Source: Jeongeupia sp. USM3
Lineage (GTDB): Bacteria; Pseudomonadota; Gammaproteobacteria; Burkholderiales; Chitinibacteraceae
Direction: 5' to 3'
Length of the DNA: 64,000 nt
NCBI RefSeq assembly: GCF_001808185.1
Contig: NZ_CP017668.1
Span: forward strand, 3,410,001 to 3,474,000
The position numbers were made by a program, and so were the translations under genes. This document shows, one piece after another, positions 15,518 to 24,350 of this stretch (positions are counted from its first letter, which is position 1; every line of letters starts with the position of its first letter). The notes beneath the pieces were generated by a model, which searched no databases, was not told where the DNA came from, and was given only the letters and a program-made list of their open reading frames with translations.

Positions 15518-18500
15518 CGTTCGTCTGGCTTGTGGTGCTGGTGCTCGCGCTGCTGCTGTTGGCCGCGCTCTGGTGGCTCTGGCGCCATCGCGATATCGGC
15601 GGTTTTCGCAGCGTGCTCCGGCAGATCGAGGCCGAGATGGGCTGGCGCGACCGTTATCAGCAGCCACGGGTACTGCTGCTCGGCGACGAGGCCGGCCTGT
15701 GCGCCGGATGGGGCTTGCGTGCCGCAGGCGAGCGGCACTGGTACGGCCGCTGGTGGTTCGGCGGTGACGGTCTGGTGCTGGTGGCGCCGGACGGCATGCT
15801 GGAGGCGTCCGACGGTCCGGTGCCGATGCTCGGCGTCTGGCACCGGCTTGCGGGGGCGCTGCTGCGCGCGCGCGCCGGGCGGCCGCTCGATGCGGTGATC
15901 TGGGCGGTGCCGCTGGAAACGCTGCAGTCGGTCGAGGCCGCGGCGCGCACCGGCGCCAGCGCCGAGCAAAGGCTGGCCGACCTGCAGCGGCGTCTGGGGC
16001 TGAGCCTGCCGGTCTATCTGGTCGTGACCGGGCTCGAGCGTCAGCCCGGCGTGCTCGAGCTGGCCGACCGGCTGCCCGATGCGGCCAGGCAGGTGATGCT
16101 CGGCTGGTCGTCGCCGTTCGCGCTCGGCACCGCCTGGAACGGCGACTGGGCCGAGATGGCGCCCGAACGGATCCGCGAGACGCTGACCGCCGCAGTCACC
16201 GAGGCCGGCGCCTTGTCCGGCACGATCGACGCGGCGCTGTTTCTGCTGCCCGGCCAGCTCGAATCGACGCGCGACGGCCTGCGCGCCCTGTGCGAACCGG
16301 TGTTCCGCGGCGATGCTGGCGGCGAGGCGGCGGTGTTCCGTGGTGTCTACCTGACCGGGATGGCCCGGCAGGGGGCGGCGGACGAATTCGAGCCGGACGG
16401 GGATGTGCAGGCAGCGGGCGCGCCGCTGTTTGCGACGCGCCTGCTGCGCCAGCGCATACTGGCCGAACAGGGGCTGGCGAAGCCGCTGTCGCGCGTGCTG
16501 GCCCTGCGCCAGCGCGGCCACCGCATTGCCAAGGTCGGCCTGGTCGTACTGGCGCTGTGCTGGCTGACGGGCATGGTCTGGACGTGGCACGGCGCGCGGA
16601 ATGCGCTGCGCGGCTTGTCGGGCTACGAGGCACGCATTGCCGCTGCCTCGACGTCCAGGGCGTACGCGGACGACGCCGAACTCGCCAAGCAGCGCATCGC
16701 CGCATGGTGGCAGGTTTCGGCGGCCGTACCGCGCTGGCACTTCGAGACCGCCTGGCTGCCGACGTCATTGCTGTCGGGGCTGGATGAAGAAGTCGACGCT
16801 GCAGCGAGCGGTACCGCCGACCACTATCTGCTTGCACCGCTGCAGGCCGGCTTGCGGCGCCAGGTGCAGGGGCTGGCGACGCTGCCCGCGATCGCCGATG
16901 CCGGTGGCGTGTCGCCCGAAGGCTGGTCCGAGTACCAGCAGGCCAGGCGCCTCGTCCAGCAGGCCGCCCGGCTCGACCGGGCGTCGGCGCTGATGGCCGG
17001 CCTGCGCGGTGCCGCACCGCTGGACAACGCGGTCGCGCTGGCGGACATGCTGTACCAGTGGAAACCGGGCGAGAAGCCGCTGGTGCGTGCGCAGCTCGGC
17101 CAGATCCTCGCCGGTGGCCCGCCGCTGCCGGCGGTCCCGCTGGGCAAGGCCGATGCCGGGCGCGTGTTCGTTGCCCAGATCAGCGCATGGCTGAACCGGC
17201 TGTACGCCGATGACACCTTCGGCCAGGCCGCCAGTGGCGCACAACTGCAGTTGCAGCGGCTGGCCGCCGGCCAGGCGCTGCCGCAGGCCGAACTCGCACA
17301 GCTGAGCGAGCGCATCGCCCTGCTCAAACGGCTGGTTTCGAACAGCGACGTCGCCTGGCGCCCGGGCGGACGGCAGGAGCCGGTGCCCGGCTACACCGCC
17401 TTGCTGGGCGAGGCGCAACGGGCCGGGCTGATCGACGCCGGCGGCGTTGCGGCGCTGAACCGGTACGCCGATGCATCCCGGTCGGCATTCAAGGCGCGCT
17501 GGCTGTCGGCCGTGCCCGGCGACAACGAACTGCTGCAACAGACCGCTAGATCCCTGCAGCTGTCGCCCGACGCCAGCCAGACCGGCGATGCGCTGGCCTT
17601 GCTGCTGGCGCAGGATTTTGCCGCACCGCATGCCGCGCTCACCGGTGGTCCGGCGGTGGCGCTGGGATACTTCGCCTCGTACCGGGGTTTGCTGGCACAG
17701 GGCGACAAGACGCCGCTGCGCTACAGGATCGGAGTACTGGCTTCGGCCCGGCAGGTCGTCGCGCAGGCGATGTGGGAATCGGCGAGCCCGGAGGGGCTGG
17801 GTGGCTTGTCGCTGCGCACCGGCGCGCAGCAGGCCGGCGAACTGGCGGCGGCCTTCGGCACGCTGGGCCGGCAAGATCTGGCGGCCGACTGGATCGCCAG
17901 GGTCGATCGGATCGCGCTCGCCGAACTGCGCCAGGCCAACGCCCGGGTCGACGACCTGGCGCTGTACCAGCCGCTGCACGGCACGTTTTCGTGGTGGGAT
18001 GGCGGCAAGAACGCCAGCCTCAAGGCGTGGCGCGTCTCGTCGCCGCAGGATCTGCAGCAGTACCTCGACGGCCAGCTGGATGCGCTGGCCGGCATTTCGG
18101 CCAGCGTTGCGCCGGCGGTCGGCTGGCTCGACCCGCACGCCGACCAGCTGGCTGTCGCCGATGCGCAACTGCTGGCGCGCTGGCGCAGCCTCGCGCTGCA
18201 ACTGCAGCAGTACAAGGAAAAGAGCAGCACCAGCGCGCCGGCGCTGTTGAACCAGCTGATCGGCAAGGACCTCAACGAGATGGACACCGGCAACTGTGCA
18301 ACGGTGCTGGCCAATGCCGCCATTCCGCGTGGCGACAATGTGCTGACCGACCGGGTGCGCATGCTGGTCCGGGTCGCCGGCGACCGCTGCGGCGGCCTGC
18401 GGGCGCAGGCTGCGGCAGCGGCGTGGGAAAAGCTCAGTGGCTACTACGCCCAGTACATGGCCGGGCGCTTCCCGTTTGCCGACCTGTCGTCCCGGCAGGA

Positions 18501-19212
18501 GGCCGATCCGGAGCGTGTCGGCGACCTGTTCCGCTTGTTCGACGACAATCAGGCGATCATCAACGCCGGCCTGCAGGGCAGCGACGCACCGTCGGCGCAG
18601 GCGGCGCGGGTCTTCATGCAGCGGCTGCAGGCGGCCCGAGGCTGGCTTCAGCCGCTGCTGGCCCGCGAGCCCGGCAGCGGCATGACCGGGGTCGAGCTGG
18701 ATGTCGGCTGGCGTACCGATCGCGGCCAGGAGGCCGGCGCCGACCAGGTGATCGAATGGACCATGGCAGCGGGAACGCAGCGCTTGCGCTACCCGTCCGC
18801 CGACAAGTCCCGTCTGCGCTGGCGGACCGGGCAGGCGGTCTCGTTCGGACTGCGCTGGGCCAAGGATGCGCCCGAATCGCCGCAGGTCGATGCGCATCAG
18901 TCGGGACTGGCCGTCGGCGACCGCATCGCACAATGGGATTACAGCGGGACCTGGTCGCTGCTGCGGCTGCTGCGCGCCCATGCGGCCGCCGGCCTGGACG
19001 GTGGCGACGACATGTCGGTCCCGCTGTTGCTGACCGTGCCGGTGTCGTCGGCGCAGGGCAAGACCAGCCGCGCCCGGATGTTCGCGCGCATTGCGCTGCA
19101 GACGCCGGGCGGCAAGACGCCGCTGCAGCTGTCGCCGCTGCCGGTCGGCGTTCCGCCGTCGCCGTTCCGCGCGATCACGCTTGCCAACGAAAGGACCCTG
19201 GCCCTCCAATGA
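15514..19212 (+). CDS. tssM: T6SS inner-membrane protein TssM (IcmF/VasK-like)
   Basis: TssM spans the envelope in the T6SS membrane complex and binds TssL, TssK and the TssJ lipoprotein. The 1232-residue protein has one N-terminal membrane helix (residues 4-23) and a second near residues 335-357 (KVGLVVLALCWLTGMVWTW). A large periplasmic part follows. The cytoplasmic domain between the helices aligns in position with the usual IcmF NTPase domain. However, the Walker A loop is replaced by RVLLLGDEAGLCAGWG, without G-K-S/T, so ATP binding is unlikely. The C-terminal part holds the typical WDYSGTWSLLRLLRAHAA and FARIALQTPGG segments. ATGA overlaps with tssL upstream and tssA downstream indicate tight coupling. 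Confidence 0.94.
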   Translation: MTFVWLVVLVLALLLLAALWWLWRHRDIGGFRSVLRQIEAEMGWRDRYQQPRVLLLGDEAGLCAGWGLRAAGERHWYGRWWFGGDGLVLVAPDGMLEASDGPVPMLGVWHRLAGALLRARAGRPLDAVIWAVPLETLQSVEAAARTGASAEQRLADLQRRLGLSLPVYLVVTGLERQPGVLELADRLPDAARQVMLGWSSPFALGTAWNGDWAEMAPERIRETLTAAVTEAGALSGTIDAALFLLPGQLESTRDGLRALCEPVFRGDAGGEAAVFRGVYLTGMARQGAADEFEPDGDVQAAGAPLFATRLLRQRILAEQGLAKPLSRVLALRQRGHRIAKVGLVVLALCWLTGMVWTWHGARNALRGLSGYEARIAAASTSRAYADDAELAKQRIAAWWQVSAAVPRWHFETAWLPTSLLSGLDEEVDAAASGTADHYLLAPLQAGLRRQVQGLATLPAIADAGGVSPEGWSEYQQARRLVQQAARLDRASALMAGLRGAAPLDNAVALADMLYQWKPGEKPLVRAQLGQILAGGPPLPAVPLGKADAGRVFVAQISAWLNRLYADDTFGQAASGAQLQLQRLAAGQALPQAELAQLSERIALLKRLVSNSDVAWRPGGRQEPVPGYTALLGEAQRAGLIDAGGVAALNRYADASRSAFKARWLSAVPGDNELLQQTARSLQLSPDASQTGDALALLLAQDFAAPHAALTGGPAVALGYFASYRGLLAQGDKTPLRYRIGVLASARQVVAQAMWESASPEGLGGLSLRTGAQQAGELAAAFGTLGRQDLAADWIARVDRIALAELRQANARVDDLALYQPLHGTFSWWDGGKNASLKAWRVSSPQDLQQYLDGQLDALAGISASVAPAVGWLDPHADQLAVADAQLLARWRSLALQLQQYKEKSSTSAPALLNQLIGKDLNEMDTGNCATVLANAAIPRGDNVLTDRVRMLVRVAGDRCGGLRAQAAAAAWEKLSGYYAQYMAGRFPFADLSSRQEADPERVGDLFRLFDDNQAIINAGLQGSDAPSAQAARVFMQRLQAARGWLQPLLAREPGSGMTGVELDVGWRTDRGQEAGADQVIEWTMAAGTQRLRYPSADKSRLRWRTGQAVSFGLRWAKDAPESPQVDAHQSGLAVGDRIAQWDYSGTWSLLRLLRAHAAAGLDGGDDMSVPLLLTVPVSSAQGKTSRARMFARIALQTPGGKTPLQLSPLPVGVPPSPFRAITLANERTLALQ

Positions 19213-20291
19213 CGTCGCCCCTCCCCGATTTCGCCGCGCTGATCGCGACCCTGCTGCAAGCGGTCACCCCGGCACAGCCGTGCGGCGTGCCGTTGCGGCA
19301 CGAACCCGAATACCACCGGATCCAGGAAGCGCGCCGGCAGGACGATACCGGCCTGCCCGTCGGCATCTGGCAGTCCGAGGTCAAGACTGCCGACTGGCGT
19401 ACGGTCGAGCAGTTGTGTTGCGACACCCTGCAGCGGCGCGGCAAGGACCTGATGGTGGCGGCCTGGCTGGGCGAGGCCTGGGTGCAGCGCTACGGTCTTG
19501 CAGGCTGGGTCAAGGGCGTCGAGCTGCAGGCGGCGCTGTGCGAGCGGTACTGGACCGAGCTGCATCCGCAGGCGGTCGACGGCGACGAGTCGTGGCGGAC
19601 CGCGCCGCTCGAGTGGATGTCGCGCATGTTTGCCGAGGCACTGCGGTTCCGGGTGCCGCTGCTCGATCACGAGCCCGACGTCACCCTTGCCGTCTATCAG
19701 GGCTGGCAGCGCCAGAGCGTGTGCGGGACCGGACGACGTGCCGAGCAGGACGCCGCCGAGATGGCCGCCAAGGAGCTCGCACGCTTTCTGAACGTCGTCC
19801 GTGCCGAGTCGCCGGCACGCCTGTACGAGCTGCTGCAGGCGCTGGTCGGTGCCAAGGCGACGGTCGAGGCGCTCGCTACACTGTGCAACCAGCGCATGGC
19901 GGACGACGCGCCGTCGTTCGGAACGGTACTGCGGGTACTGGACGAACTGGTACTGGTCGTCAACGGTCTGGACGACGTCCTGCCGTGGAAAGCCTTGAAC
20001 GGGGAGAAGGACATGAGTGCGGATACGGTCGGTGTTTCGGAATCGGGCGGCGCGGTGGCTGCGCAGCCGCAGGCCGCATCGGGCATCATCGCCGGCCGGG
20101 AGGATGCGTATCGCCAGCTCCAGCTTATCGCCACCTATCTCGCCCAGGTCGAGCCGCACAGCCCGGTGCCCTACCTGATCAACCGCGCCGTCGAATGGGG
20201 GCGGCGTCCGCTGCCGGAGCTGTTGTCCGAACTGATCGACAGCGATTCGGAGGCCCGACGGGTCTGGTCCCTGATCGGCGTGCTGCCCTGA
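19209..20291 (+). CDS. tssA: T6SS baseplate/tail-assembly protein TssA
   Basis: TssA primes and coordinates assembly of the T6SS baseplate and tail. The 360-residue protein has an ImpA N-terminal domain, with the family hallmarks CGVPLRHEPEYHRIQEARR near residue 25, WRTVEQLCCDTLQRRGKDL near 62 and MVAAWLGEAWVQRYGLAGW. The C-terminal domain has REDAYRQLQLIATYLAQVEP and HSPVPYLINRAVEWGRRPL, typical of the TssA/VasJ type. It is the last gene of the rightward T6SS unit, overlaps tssM by four bases and ends 18 bases before the convergent ogt. Confidence 0.92.
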   Translation: MTSPLPDFAALIATLLQAVTPAQPCGVPLRHEPEYHRIQEARRQDDTGLPVGIWQSEVKTADWRTVEQLCCDTLQRRGKDLMVAAWLGEAWVQRYGLAGWVKGVELQAALCERYWTELHPQAVDGDESWRTAPLEWMSRMFAEALRFRVPLLDHEPDVTLAVYQGWQRQSVCGTGRRAEQDAAEMAAKELARFLNVVRAESPARLYELLQALVGAKATVEALATLCNQRMADDAPSFGTVLRVLDELVLVVNGLDDVLPWKALNGEKDMSADTVGVSESGGAVAAQPQAASGIIAGREDAYRQLQLIATYLAQVEPHSPVPYLINRAVEWGRRPLPELLSELIDSDSEARRVWSLIGVLP

Positions 20292-20309
20292 GTCCTTGCT
20301 GCGCCGGCG

Positions 20310-20834
20310 TCAGGCCGTTGTTCGAGAGCTCTGGACGGTTGCGGAAAAGCGTCCGCCGCCCGATTCGAGATCCAGCAGCCGCTGTTTCGCCCCGAGCCCG
20401 CCGGCAAAACCGGTCAGCTGTCCCGATGCCGCAATGACCCGGTGGCAGGGGACGACGATCGACAGCGGGTTCCGGCCGTTGGCTGCGCCGACGGCACGCA
20501 CCGCGCTGACATTGCCGATCTGTCTGGCGATGTCCTGATAGCTGCGCGTTTCGCCGTAGGGAATCGTCAGCAGCGCCGTCCATACCTGCTGCTGGAAGGC
20601 GGTGCCGGTAAAACGCAGTTCAAGCCCGAAGCGGGTGCGGCGGCCGGCGAAGTACTCGTCGAGCTGGCGCGATGTTTCGATCAGTACCGGGTGGTCCCGG
20701 TCTTCGCGCATGGCGCCGAGCGGCACCCGTCCGGGCCGGTCGTTTTCCCACAGGATGGCAACGAGGGCCACGCCGTCGGCAACGAGCTTGAGCCTGCCGA
20801 GCGGCGAGTCGGTGTATGCGTAGTGATGCGGCAT
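20310..20834 (-). CDS. ogt: Methylated-DNA-protein cysteine methyltransferase
   Basis: The enzyme removes alkyl groups from O6-alkylguanine in DNA by transferring them to its own cysteine, a single-turnover repair reaction. The 174-residue protein has the active-site motif VPCHRVI preceded by ANGRNPLSI. It also has FQQQVWTALLTIPYGETRSY and the helix-turn-helix run IARQIGNVSAVRAVGAANG. The N-terminal domain is short, as in Ogt rather than Ada. The ATG at 20834 has GGGGA upstream. The gene is convergent with tssA and runs away from the AraC-type gene. Confidence 0.95.
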   Translation of the reverse strand: MPHHYAYTDSPLGRLKLVADGVALVAILWENDRPGRVPLGAMREDRDHPVLIETSRQLDEYFAGRRTRFGLELRFTGTAFQQQVWTALLTIPYGETRSYQDIARQIGNVSAVRAVGAANGRNPLSIVVPCHRVIAASGQLTGFAGGLGAKQRLLDLESGGGRFSATVQSSRTTA

Positions 20835-20960
20835 GTTTTCCCCGGTGATGCCGTTGCGCCGCTTGACTTTACCGCACGGGCCTTCGGGGCGTCGCGGCGT
20901 TTCGCGGATCGGCCAGTACGACAGGTCGACGAGGGTATGCGTCTGGCGTATGGTGCGGTG

Positions 20961-21692
20961 ATGGATTCCCTGCTTCCCCTGAGTCTGCGCAGTTACGGTG
21001 TCGGTGGCGCTTCGCACCGGCACGCGCACGTCCAGCTCGTCCTGCCGGTGCTGGGTCGGCTCGAGATCGAGGTCGGGGGCGTCGGCGGACGGCTCGATGT
21101 GGCGCGCGGCGCCTTTGTCGCGCCCGATACCGCCCATGCGCAGTCGGCCGACGGCGAGAACCGCTTCCTGATCCTCGATTGCGAGGTGGCCGATCTGGGC
21201 GAGGATGCGGTCGAACGGCTGCGGCGGCAGACTTTCGTGCCCATTTCGGCGGCGACGCGGCGGCTGATCGAATTCATCGATCTGGCCAGCCAGGGCCGGA
21301 ACGTGCCGCCGGCCGTCGTGCAGCACGGCCTGCCCCTGCTGCTCGCGTCGCTGGCGCCGCCGGAGGTACGGCCGCAGCGTTTCGATGCCCTGCGCCGCCG
21401 GGTCGAGGCGACGCCGGGCGAGGACTGGAGCGTGGCGCGGATGGCCGACGAGGTCGGGCTGAGTGCGAGCCGGCTGCATGCGCTGTTCCGCGCCGAAACC
21501 GGCCAGACGCCGCAGGCCTGGCTGTCCGGGCTGCGCCTGCGCGCGGTGCAGGATGCGCTGCTCGGTTCCGACCGGCCGATCGCGCAACTGGCGCTGGATG
21601 CCGGCTACGCCGACCAGAGCGCCCTGACCCGGGCGATGCGCCTCGCGACCGGCGAGACGCCCGCCGCCTACCGCAGACGCCACCGGCGATAG
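20961..21692 (+). CDS. AraC-family transcriptional regulator
   Basis: The 243-residue protein has an N-terminal cupin-like sensor domain (HRHAHVQLVLPVLGRLEI; GAFVAPDTAHAQ). The C-terminal AraC double helix-turn-helix includes WSVARMADEVGLSASRLHAL and LALDAGYADQSALTRAMRLA. It probably controls the EamA transporter gene that follows 82 bases downstream, since such pairs are common. The inducer is unknown. The start is uncertain: ATG at 20961 is preferred for family length, while ATG at 20937 lies two bases after GAGGG. Upstream it faces ogt. Confidence 0.85.
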   Translation: MDSLLPLSLRSYGVGGASHRHAHVQLVLPVLGRLEIEVGGVGGRLDVARGAFVAPDTAHAQSADGENRFLILDCEVADLGEDAVERLRRQTFVPISAATRRLIEFIDLASQGRNVPPAVVQHGLPLLLASLAPPEVRPQRFDALRRRVEATPGEDWSVARMADEVGLSASRLHALFRAETGQTPQAWLSGLRLRAVQDALLGSDRPIAQLALDAGYADQSALTRAMRLATGETPAAYRRRHRR

Positions 21693-21774
21693 TCCGGGCA
21701 CAAAACGCGCGAGATCCGGTCAAGACCGGCGCTGCATCCGGTTCTATCCTCGCCTTCATCGGAGGGAGGACGGA

Positions 21775-22692
21775 ATGCGCGGACAGATGGCGATCGGCGT
21801 CGGCAACGGTGTCGCAGCGGGGGCGTTGTGGGGATTCGTCTTCCTGGCGCCGCAGATACTCAACGGTTTTTCGGCGCTGCAGCTGTCGGCCGCCCGCTAT
21901 CTGGTATACGGGCTGGCGGCGGTGCTGCTGCTCCTGCCGCGCTGGCGCGCGCTGGTGCTGGGCCGCGACGAGTGGCTGGCGCTGCTCGGGCTCAGCCTGC
22001 TCGGCAACATCGCCTACTACATCCTGCTGTCGAATGCGGTCCGCTGGGCCGGCGGTGCGCCGACGTCGCTGATCATCGGCCTGCTGCCGGTACTGGTCAC
22101 GCTCGTCGGCACGCGGGACGACGGCGCGGTCCGGCTCGGCCGGCTCGTCGCGCCGCTGGGGCTGTGCCTGCTCGGCGTGGCGCTGGTCGGCACCGATGCA
22201 TTGATGACCGAGCGTGTCGACGTCAGTCCGGGCGTGCGCGCCGCGGGGCTGCTGTGCGCGGTGGGCGCGCTGGTGTCGTGGGCGGCGTACTCGGTCGCCA
22301 ACCAGCGCTGGCTTGCCCGGCGACCGGACATCTCGGGGCACGACTGGTCGTTGCTGACCGGTGTTGCGACCGGCGGGCTGGCCCTGCTGCTGGTCGTGCC
22401 CGCGTTTGCCGGTGAACAGGCCGCGCGTCCGGCGGCGGACTGGCTGGTGTTCTGGGGCGTTGCCGCCGCGGTGGCGATCTTCGCGTCCATCCTCGGCAAC
22501 GGCTTCTGGAACCGTGCCAGCCGCCTGCTGCCGCTGACGCTGGGCGGCCAGATGATCATCTTCGAGACGGTGTTCGCGCTGCTGTACGGCTTTCTGTGGG
22601 CGCACCGCCTGCCGAGTGTGCTGGAGGCGGTGGCCATCGTCTGCCTGATCGCCGGGGTGGTCTGGTGCACCTGCGTACACCGGGAGCCATGA
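21775..22692 (+). CDS. EamA/DMT-superfamily exporter
   Basis: The 305-residue protein has about ten hydrophobic helices in two EamA repeats. The first repeat begins GNGVAAGALWGFVFLAPQIL and ends near IGLLPVLVTLVG. The second spans AGLLCAVGALVSWAAYSVANQ to VWCTCVH. Such carriers export amino acids, metabolites or drugs across the inner membrane; the substrate cannot be read from sequence. GGAGGGAGGACGGA directly before ATG gives a strong ribosome site. It lies just downstream of the AraC-type gene, its probable regulator. Confidence 0.9.
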   Translation: MRGQMAIGVGNGVAAGALWGFVFLAPQILNGFSALQLSAARYLVYGLAAVLLLLPRWRALVLGRDEWLALLGLSLLGNIAYYILLSNAVRWAGGAPTSLIIGLLPVLVTLVGTRDDGAVRLGRLVAPLGLCLLGVALVGTDALMTERVDVSPGVRAAGLLCAVGALVSWAAYSVANQRWLARRPDISGHDWSLLTGVATGGLALLLVVPAFAGEQAARPAADWLVFWGVAAAVAIFASILGNGFWNRASRLLPLTLGGQMIIFETVFALLYGFLWAHRLPSVLEAVAIVCLIAGVVWCTCVHREP

Positions 22693-22704
22693 CGGCGGAC
22701 GGAC

Positions 22705-23061
22705 TCAGCCGCGCGTTGCGGCGGTGAAGGCGATCTCGATCTGCAGCTCGGGCGACGCCAGCTCCGCCTTCACGCAGGCGCGCGCCGGTGCGCAGCCCTC
22801 GGGCAGCCACTCGGCCCAGATCTCGTTCAGCGCCTTGCGGTTGGCGAGCTCGGGCAGGTAGATCGTCACCATCATCAGCCGGCTCTTGTCCGAGCCGATC
22901 GCCGCGAGCGTGCGGTCGGCCTGTGCCAGCAGCGCACGGGTCTGCTCGGCAAAGCTGTTGCCGCTTTCCGGGACTTCGACGAAGCAGGCGATGCGGTTGA
23001 AGACGACCGCATCGGACCACAGCGAGGTCGGGTTGTGGCGGTGGATGTCGTTGTTGCTCAT
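22705..23061 (-). CDS. RidA/YjgF-family protein
   Basis: RidA-family proteins hydrolyse reactive enamine/imine intermediates or act in related amine metabolism. The 118-residue product shows VFNRIACFVEVPESG, FAEQTRALLAQADRTLAAIG, LMMVTIYLPEL and the C-terminal run ELASPELQIEIAFTAATR, with the usual length. The canonical Arg of deaminase-active RidA near the C-terminus (in CVKAEL, normally R-x-x-V/A) is not clearly present. It may therefore belong to an Rid subgroup of other function. The start at 23061 has GGAAA upstream. It lies 60 bases downstream of the CARF-nuclease-like gene and is probably co-transcribed with it. Confidence 0.88.
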   Translation of the reverse strand: MSNNDIHRHNPTSLWSDAVVFNRIACFVEVPESGNSFAEQTRALLAQADRTLAAIGSDKSRLMMVTIYLPELANRKALNEIWAEWLPEGCAPARACVKAELASPELQIEIAFTAATRG

Positions 23062-23121
23062 GGCGTTTCCAATCGTTGACGGGGCCGGTGGGGCCAAGCC
23101 GCGATTATGCGCCAGTCCCGA

Positions 23122-24246
23122 TCAATTGGCCTTGAGCCAGTCCCGTAGCCGCTCGCGCAGATTGACGAGATCGTGGCCGCAGACGATCTCGATGTGCTGC
23201 TCGTCGGCGCGGTGGATTTCGTGCTCGGTCGGCCGGCTGACGCTGACCAGCATCGCGCGGGCATCGAGCTCGGACAGGTGCGAGACGCTGTCGAGCTTGA
23301 ACAGCACGTCGTTGCCGACGCCGCGCCCGGTCTGGCGGTTGTCCGGCTGCTGGGTCTTGCATTCGACCAGGTAGAGCTGGTTGTTGCACAGCAGCGCCAG
23401 GTCGTATTCGTTCTTGACGCCGTCCTGCGTGACGATCTGCACGCCGCAGGCCAGATCATGGATCGGGCTCTGGCCGATCAGGCTGGCGGCCTCGGCGAAC
23501 AGCCAGTATTCGAGCCAGCCGCCGTTGAGGAAACGCAGCGCCTGCGCATCGCGCAGCTTCAGTTCGCCGCCGTGCAGCAGCGTGACCAGCCCGGTCTGCT
23601 CGATCGGCATCAGATAGGGGTGCAGTTCGCGCGGCAGCGGCGCGGTCAGGCCGCTTGCGTCGGCGCGGACCACATGCTGCATCAGCGAGTAGAGCTGGCG
23701 CGAATCGCGGCTGGCGAACCAGGCCATGTGGCGGGCTAGCTTTTCCAGCTGCGGGTCGCGGTGTTTCAGGTCGACCGAGACTTCGGTGATCTCGCAGCCG
23801 AACAGACCGAAGTAGCCGTCGAGCGTCAGCCGGTCGGCGACGTTGTAGCCCTGTGCCGGGCCCGAGTTCGGCAGGTGGTTGAGCCAGACCAGCGTGTCGC
23901 GTTCGGGGTGGATCACGAAGCTCGGCACCTGGCGCAGCAGTGCCACTTCCTGCGCCAGCGCCGCGAGGATGGGGCTGGCGCCGCTGAGGTTGATCAGCGT
24001 CGGCAGTTCGGCGTCGTTGATGATCTGCGCCAGCGTGCCGCGCAGCAGCGACGGCGAATCCTCGCCGGTCAGCTCGATGATGTCGCAGCGGATCTGCGCC
24101 GCCTCGGCAATGTCGGCGATATCGGCGGCGGCGGCCAGCCGGTGGCTGTGTGCGGCCACCGTCATGTGCTGGATGCCGAACACGCGGTCGAGCGCGGGCG
24201 TCAGGATGTCGGAATGGACGGTATCGATGGGGCAGAGCAGGTGCAT
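23122..24246 (-). CDS. Card1/DUF1887-type CARF-nuclease-like protein
   Basis: The 374-residue protein has the two-domain plan of the DUF1887/Card1 family, in which an N-terminal CARF domain senses cyclic oligoadenylate and a C-terminal PD-(D/E)xK domain cuts nucleic acid. The nuclease signature is clear: Glu246 in NGGWLEYWLF, Asp282 in KNEYDLALLCNN and Glu295-Cys-Lys297 in YLVECKT. The N-terminal domain (MHLLCPIDTVHSDILTPALD) looks Rossmann-like. However, the usual N-L-T-G-G-T-K ligand loop reads NLSGASPIL at residues 86-94, so the ligand may differ. No cas gene, CRISPR array or cyclase is in the window. Family members outside CRISPR loci are known, for example Vibrio VC1899. Function here is inferred. 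Confidence 0.85.
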   Translation of the reverse strand: MHLLCPIDTVHSDILTPALDRVFGIQHMTVAAHSHRLAAAADIADIAEAAQIRCDIIELTGEDSPSLLRGTLAQIINDAELPTLINLSGASPILAALAQEVALLRQVPSFVIHPERDTLVWLNHLPNSGPAQGYNVADRLTLDGYFGLFGCEITEVSVDLKHRDPQLEKLARHMAWFASRDSRQLYSLMQHVVRADASGLTAPLPRELHPYLMPIEQTGLVTLLHGGELKLRDAQALRFLNGGWLEYWLFAEAASLIGQSPIHDLACGVQIVTQDGVKNEYDLALLCNNQLYLVECKTQQPDNRQTGRGVGNDVLFKLDSVSHLSELDARAMLVSVSRPTEHEIHRADEQHIEIVCGHDLVNLRERLRDWLKAN

Positions 24247-24307
24247 GGCTGGTCCAGGCGGGGCGGGTGCTCGAGTCTAGCAGCGCGGCGCGCGCACGGT
24301 GCGCGCG

Positions 24308-24337
24308 AAAATGACGATGTAGTGCGACAACGTCATT
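24308..24337 (-). terminator. Possible terminator after the patatin gene
   Basis: AATGACG and CGTCATT form a 7-bp stem with a 14-base loop just downstream of the leftward patatin gene. A very GC-rich hairpin with arms CGCGCGCAC/GTGCGCGCG follows beyond it. No long T tract follows, so termination efficiency is doubtful. Confidence 0.35.
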
Positions 24338-24350
24338 TCCGCATGCCCGC

